Shown here in pieces: positions 6,230 to 9,197 of a DNA stretch of 9,197 nucleotides (position 1 is its first letter; each line of letters starts with the position of its first letter). A program made the translations under genes and the position numbers. A model generated the notes under the pieces. The model was not told the origin of the DNA, did not search any database, and saw nothing but the letters and a program-made list of their open reading frames with translations. The stretch lies in the NCBI GenBank assembly GCA_947630465.1, contig CANRHT010000075.1, positions 1-9,197 on the forward strand, read 5' to 3'. Origin of the DNA: an uncultured Pseudomonadaceae bacterium. GTDB lineage: Bacteria > Pseudomonadota > Gammaproteobacteria > Pseudomonadales > Pseudomonadaceae.

Positions 6230-6310
6230 TGAAGCCTGTTGCTTCAATTCAGCCCTGCGCATCAGCACAGGGCTGGTGGGCGCTACAGTTGATGCTTGTA
6301 GCGCTGCTAC
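6230..6310 (-). repeat. Cluster of hairpins in the cydB-cydX intercistronic RNA
   Basis: The 126-bp gap holds three consecutive perfect inverted repeats: 6280-6287/6297-6304 (GCGCTACA with TGTAGCGC, 9-base loop), 6250-6257/6268-6275 (CAGCCCTG with CAGGGCTG, 10-base loop) and 6230-6235/6241-6246 (TGAAGC with GCTTCA, 5-base loop). They are only 4 and 3 bases apart. An alternative hairpin, 6298-6302/6306-6310 (GTAGC with GCTAC, 3-base loop), shares bases with the first and excludes it. None has a U run. A role in mRNA processing, stability or setting the cydX level is inference. Confidence 0.7.
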
Positions 6311-6332
6311 GTTGTTTTAATATCAGCGCCTG

Positions 6333-7472
6333 TCAATACAGACCATGTGGATTTTCGTCAATGTCAGAGACTTTGACCGTGCCCCACATTTTGATGTAAC
6401 TCCACAACGTGTAGATCAGAATAATAGGTACAAAAATACCCGCTGCTACAAACATAATGCCTAAGGTTTTATGGCTGGATACCGCATCCCACATGGTGAG
6501 GCTTGATGCTGGATCAATGCTGGATGGCATCAGGAATGGGAACAGCGCAAAACCTGCAGTACACAGGGTTCCAGTGATGGCTAAAGATGAGCCTAAAAAA
6601 GCTAATGCTGAACGGTTCATGGTGGCAGCGAGCAGCGCTAATACACCACCGGCAATACCCACAATAGGCGCAATACGCATGATGGGGTACTGACTGTAGT
6701 TGGCCATCCAACCTGGATTGTTTTGCTCAACAATTTTACTTAATGGATCAATCGCACCATTAAAGTTGATCACCGAGGTCACGCTGTAACCTTGGATACC
6801 AAACCATAACCACAGACCTGCACCGATAAAGGTCAGCAAGTACAGTGAGGCAAACAGCTGTGTTGCAGTGCGCGAGCGCTCCAGTAGTTGCTGGTCGGTA
6901 CGCATCATTAACCAAGTTGCACCGTGGGTGGTGAGCATCGCAACACTGACCAGTCCAGCTAAAATACCGAACGGATTGAGTAAACCCCAGAAACCACCGG
7001 TGTAACTGATGCGCATGGTGTCATCGAGCATAAAGGGCACACCAAGGAAGAGGTTACCAAAGGCCACGCCAAAGACTAGCGAAGGGACAAAGCTACCTAA
7101 GCACAGCGTCCAATCCCAGCGCGCGCGCCAGTTTGCATTGTCCAGTTTACTGCGATAATCAAAGCCGACAGGGCGAGTGAAGAGGGCAAAGAGCACCAGT
7201 AGCATCGCCCAGTAAAAGCCAGAGAAGGACGCTGCATACACCACCGGCCAAGCTGCAAATAACGCACCTGCAGCCGTGACTAACCACACTTGGTTACCAT
7301 CCCAGTGCGGTGCAATGGTGTTAATCACTACGCGGCGCTCGCTGTCGGTCTTGCCAACAAAGGGCAGTAAGATCACTGCACCTAAATCAAAACCATCGGT
7401 GAGGGCAAAGCCAATCAGTAGTACACCGACCAGCACCCACCAGATCATTTTTAGAGTTTCGTAATCAAACAT
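6333..7472 (-). CDS. cydB: Cytochrome bd-I ubiquinol oxidase subunit II
   Basis: CydB pairs with CydA in the inner-membrane cytochrome bd oxidase, which oxidises quinol and reduces oxygen to water without pumping protons. It is 379 residues, the same as E. coli CydB, and lines up with it from the start (IWWVLVGVLLIGFALTDGFD at 10-29) to the LY terminus. Seen: the conserved APHWDGNQVWL stretch at 54-64 with D58, and RPVGFDYRSK with D105; both acids are reported in the E. coli enzyme as part of a proton path. Multiple hydrophobic segments span the length. AAGGAG at 7480-7485 sits seven bases before the ATG and overlaps the cydA stop, so translation of cydA and cydB is probably linked. The gap to cydA is 11 bases. 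No oddities are seen. Confidence 0.98.
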   Translation of the reverse strand: MFDYETLKMIWWVLVGVLLIGFALTDGFDLGAVILLPFVGKTDSERRVVINTIAPHWDGNQVWLVTAAGALFAAWPVVYAASFSGFYWAMLLVLFALFTRPVGFDYRSKLDNANWRARWDWTLCLGSFVPSLVFGVAFGNLFLGVPFMLDDTMRISYTGGFWGLLNPFGILAGLVSVAMLTTHGATWLMMRTDQQLLERSRTATQLFASLYLLTFIGAGLWLWFGIQGYSVTSVINFNGAIDPLSKIVEQNNPGWMANYSQYPIMRIAPIVGIAGGVLALLAATMNRSALAFLGSSLAITGTLCTAGFALFPFLMPSSIDPASSLTMWDAVSSHKTLGIMFVAAGIFVPIILIYTLWSYIKMWGTVKVSDIDENPHGLY

Positions 7473-7479
7473 AGCGTCA

Positions 7480-7485
7480 CTCCTT
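7480..7485 (-). promoter_or_regulatory. cydB ribosome binding site overlapping the cydA stop
   Basis: AAGGAG on the minus strand shares two bases with the cydA TAA (7484-7486) and lies seven bases from the cydB ATG. This suggests coupled translation for 1:1 subunit supply. Confidence 0.8.
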
Positions 7486-9049
7486 ATAGGTCTTTAGTGG
7501 TGTTTTGTTCGAAGTGGTAGCGGCCTGTATGCAAGCAACTGGGCCCCTTACGTGCAAAACGCACCATCAAGAACATTTCAATAATAATCAACACGGTGTA
7601 AATGGCAGCGATGGTAATAATCGAGCCCAATACATCCGCTGTTGACAGTGATGAGGCCGAGAGGAAAGTCGGTAACACCTCACCAATTGACCAAGGCTGA
7701 CGGCCCATTTCAGCAACATACCAACCGGTTTGTACACCAACCCAAGGCAGTGGCAAGCTAAATAAAGCGAATTTAAGCAGCCATGGCTTGTGCTCTTGCT
7801 TGTGCTTGGTTGATGCCCAAAAAGCCAGAACAAATAACAGCAGCATTAAGAAGCCGGCACCCACCATTAAACGAAACGCCCAGAACAAACTTGGTACGTG
7901 AGGAATGGTATCCAGCGCTGCTAGCTTGATCTGTTCTTCAGTGGCATCAGCAACGTTCTCAGTATATTTTTTCAGCAGTAAGCCGTAACCGAGGTCCTGC
8001 TTTACTTCGTCAAATAAGGCAATATTTTCTGGAGTACGATCACCAGCACGCAACACTTCTAAACGCTGATTGGCAATAATACCGTTACGAATACGCACTT
8101 CGTGTTGCTCAACCAGCTCTTTAATACCTGTTACTTCAGTATCAGTGGAGCGGGTGGCAATAATACCCATCGCGTAGGGGATCTTGATGGCGTAATCAGT
8201 GGTTTGCTCTTTCATATTCGGCAAGCCCACTAGGGTAAAGGCAGCAGGTGCTTCTTCGGTGTGCCACTCGGCTTCAATGGCGGCCAACTTGGTTTTTTGT
8301 ACGTCACCAATTTCGTAGCCGGACTCATCACCTAAGATAATCACCGATAAAATAGAAGCCAAACCAAAGGCTGAAGCGATCGCAAATGAGCGACGGGCAA
8401 AACCAAGGTCACGCTTTTTCAGTAAGTACCAACTGGAAATCGCTAGGACAAAGATCGAGCCTGTGACATAACCGGCAGCGACTGTGTGCACAAACTTAAC
8501 TTGGGCGACAGGGTTGAAAATCAAGGCAGCAAAGTCAGTGACTTCCATGCGCATGGTTTCATAGTTGAACTCTGCACCCACGGGGTTTTGCATCCAACCG
8601 TTGGCCACTAAAATCCACAGTGCGGACAGGTTTGAGCCAATGGCAACCAGCCAGGTTACGGCTAAGTGCTGGCGCTTGCTGAGACGGTCCCAACCAAAAA
8701 AGAATAAACCAATGAAGGTGGATTCTAAGAAGAAGGCCATTAAACCTTCAATGGCTAATGGAGCACCAAAGACGTCACCCACATAGTGGCTGTAGTACGA
8801 CCAGTTTGTACCGAACTGGAACTCCATGGTTAAGCCGGTGGCAACGCCAATGGCAAAGTTGATGCCAAAGAGCTTACCCCAAAATAAGACCATATCTTTG
8901 TACACTTCTTTACCGGTTAAAACATAAACCGATTCCATAATCGCTAGCAAAAATGCCAAGCCGATGGTCAGTGGTACAAAAATAAAGTGATACATGGCTG
9001 TCATTGCAAACTGAAAGCGCGACAGTTCAATAAGTGTTTCCGAGATCAT
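7484..9049 (-). CDS. cydA: Cytochrome bd-I ubiquinol oxidase subunit I (long Q-loop type)
   Basis: CydA carries haems b558, b595 and d and the quinol-oxidising site of the high-affinity terminal oxidase used at low oxygen. Counting from the ATG at 9047-9049 (521 residues; E. coli 522), all key residues match E. coli with an offset of two: H21 (E. coli H19), H188 (H186) and M395 (M393) as haem ligands, E101 and E109, and K254/E259 of the quinol region. GRQPW lies at 449-453. The Q loop is the long form (about 255-385), as in E. coli and unlike the short-loop cyanide-insensitive CioA common in Pseudomonas. The frame stays open for 29 more codons to an ATG at 9136, but this start follows a GGGGGAG eight bases upstream and fits the family N-terminus. 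The ribosome site lies in a potential hairpin (9057-9070). First gene of cydABX. Confidence 0.98.
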   Translation of the reverse strand: MISETLIELSRFQFAMTAMYHFIFVPLTIGLAFLLAIMESVYVLTGKEVYKDMVLFWGKLFGINFAIGVATGLTMEFQFGTNWSYYSHYVGDVFGAPLAIEGLMAFFLESTFIGLFFFGWDRLSKRQHLAVTWLVAIGSNLSALWILVANGWMQNPVGAEFNYETMRMEVTDFAALIFNPVAQVKFVHTVAAGYVTGSIFVLAISSWYLLKKRDLGFARRSFAIASAFGLASILSVIILGDESGYEIGDVQKTKLAAIEAEWHTEEAPAAFTLVGLPNMKEQTTDYAIKIPYAMGIIATRSTDTEVTGIKELVEQHEVRIRNGIIANQRLEVLRAGDRTPENIALFDEVKQDLGYGLLLKKYTENVADATEEQIKLAALDTIPHVPSLFWAFRLMVGAGFLMLLLFVLAFWASTKHKQEHKPWLLKFALFSLPLPWVGVQTGWYVAEMGRQPWSIGEVLPTFLSASSLSTADVLGSIITIAAIYTVLIIIEMFLMVRFARKGPSCLHTGRYHFEQNTTKDL

Positions 9050-9056
9050 GATGCAT

Positions 9057-9070
9057 ACTCCCCCGGGAGT
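9057..9070 (-). promoter_or_regulatory. Hairpin that could hide the cydA ribosome binding site
   Basis: On the minus strand ACTCC pairs with GGAGT around CGGG; as DNA the dyad is ACTCCC-CC-GGGAGT at 9057-9070. The GGGGGAG Shine-Dalgarno of cydA forms the 3' arm. When folded, the site would be masked eight bases before the ATG. The structure is seen in sequence; control of translation is inference. Confidence 0.5.
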
Positions 9071-9102
9071 GAGTGAGACAGGTGTTGCATGTAGGCGTAC
9101 GG

Positions 9103-9118
9103 CGCAAGTCGACGCAAG
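9103..9118. repeat. Direct repeat CGCAAG with 10-bp period upstream of cydA
   Basis: CGCAAG occurs at 9103-9108 and 9113-9118, separated by TCGA. Read toward cydA it is CTTGCG-TCGA-CTTGCG. A repeat period of about one helical turn is typical of response-regulator or other dimer sites. The position, 54-69 bases before the cydA start, could be leader or promoter depending on where transcription begins. Confidence 0.4.
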
Positions 9119-9141
9119 ACATGTAACAAAGTGCATAACGC

Positions 9142-9180
9142 TTAAAGAATTTGAAAGCTCAAATCATCTTTAAATATATA
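9142..9180. promoter_or_regulatory. AT-rich dyad and -10-like sequence in the cydA control region
   Basis: A perfect repeat ATTTGA-AAGC-TCAAAT (9149-9164) is extended outward by TTAAAGA (9142-9148) and TCTTTAA (9167-9173), with only two unpaired bases (9165-9166) on one side. Next to it lies TATATA/TATATT (9173-9180, minus strand), a candidate -10 whose -35 would fall at or beyond the window edge. The core resembles an FNR/ANR site but has TTGA-N4-TCAA instead of TTGA-N6-TCAA. It is probably a regulator site for cydABX; which regulator is unknown. Confidence 0.4.
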
Positions 9181-9197
9181 CGGCCTTTGTATTATGT

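Noticed and set aside
6250..6304. A rho-independent terminator between cydB and cydX
   Set aside because: The hairpins lack a downstream U run, and cydX with its ribosome site follows directly, with the true terminator after it at 6048-6078.
9050..9136. A 29-residue N-terminal extension of CydA starting at an ATG at 9136
   Set aside because: The extension is not membrane-like or similar to the family N-terminus. The ATG at 9047-9049 has a good ribosome site and gives 521 residues, with all haem ligands offset by two from E. coli.
9149..9164. A classical ANR/FNR box upstream of cydA
   Set aside because: Half-sites are present but spaced TTGA-N4-TCAA. The consensus needs TTGA-N6-TCAA, so it is reported only as a dyad.
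1..9197. A mobile element, prophage, CRISPR array, defence or toxin-antitoxin system
   Set aside because: All genes are recognised housekeeping or envelope and respiration genes. No transposase, integrase, repeat array or target-site duplication is seen.

Overview
The window is ordinary core chromosome of a gammaproteobacterium, most likely a low-GC member of the Pseudomonadaceae. The divergent pair minC and an HtrB/LpxL-type acyltransferase matches the arrangement I remember from Pseudomonas aeruginosa (minC PA3243 beside htrB2 PA3242), and the protein sequences look pseudomonad. The base composition is far less GC-rich than classical Pseudomonas, and an E. coli-type cydABX operon is present. 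A Thiopseudomonas- or Denitrificimonas-like genus would fit, but this is inference.

Layout. Positions 1-1241 (minus): the 3' part of the min operon, with minC complete and minD cut by the window start; together they place the division septum. Positions 1242-1355: a short divergent promoter region. Positions 1356-3490 (plus): a two-gene operon of a lipid A secondary acyltransferase and a patatin-like phospholipase, coupled by a TTGA start/stop overlap. Positions 3491-6028: two divergently transcribed L,D-transpeptidases of different families (a small YkuD_2 type and a large YcbB/LdtD type) flanking a 177-bp region with promoter-like and operator-like sequences. Positions 6048-6078: a strong bidirectional terminator. 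Positions 6087-9049 (minus): cydA-cydB-cydX, encoding the high-affinity cytochrome bd quinol oxidase with its 39-residue CydX subunit. The rest, to 9197, is the cydA leader and probable control region.

Together the left two thirds form a cell-envelope block (septum placement, lipid A acylation, lipid hydrolysis, peptidoglycan 3-3 cross-linking or lipoprotein attachment), and the right third is a low-oxygen respiration operon read toward it.

I see no mobile element, CRISPR array, tRNA, rRNA or phage gene, and no convincing new multi-gene system. The points worth a second look are regulatory: overlapping and mutually exclusive hairpins between cydB and cydX, a hairpin that would hide the cydA ribosome binding site, inverted and direct repeats upstream of cydA, a perfect 12-bp palindrome at the likely start of transcription of the large transpeptidase gene, and an inverted repeat spanning the minC stop codon. 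Three of the nine genes appear to start with TTG.
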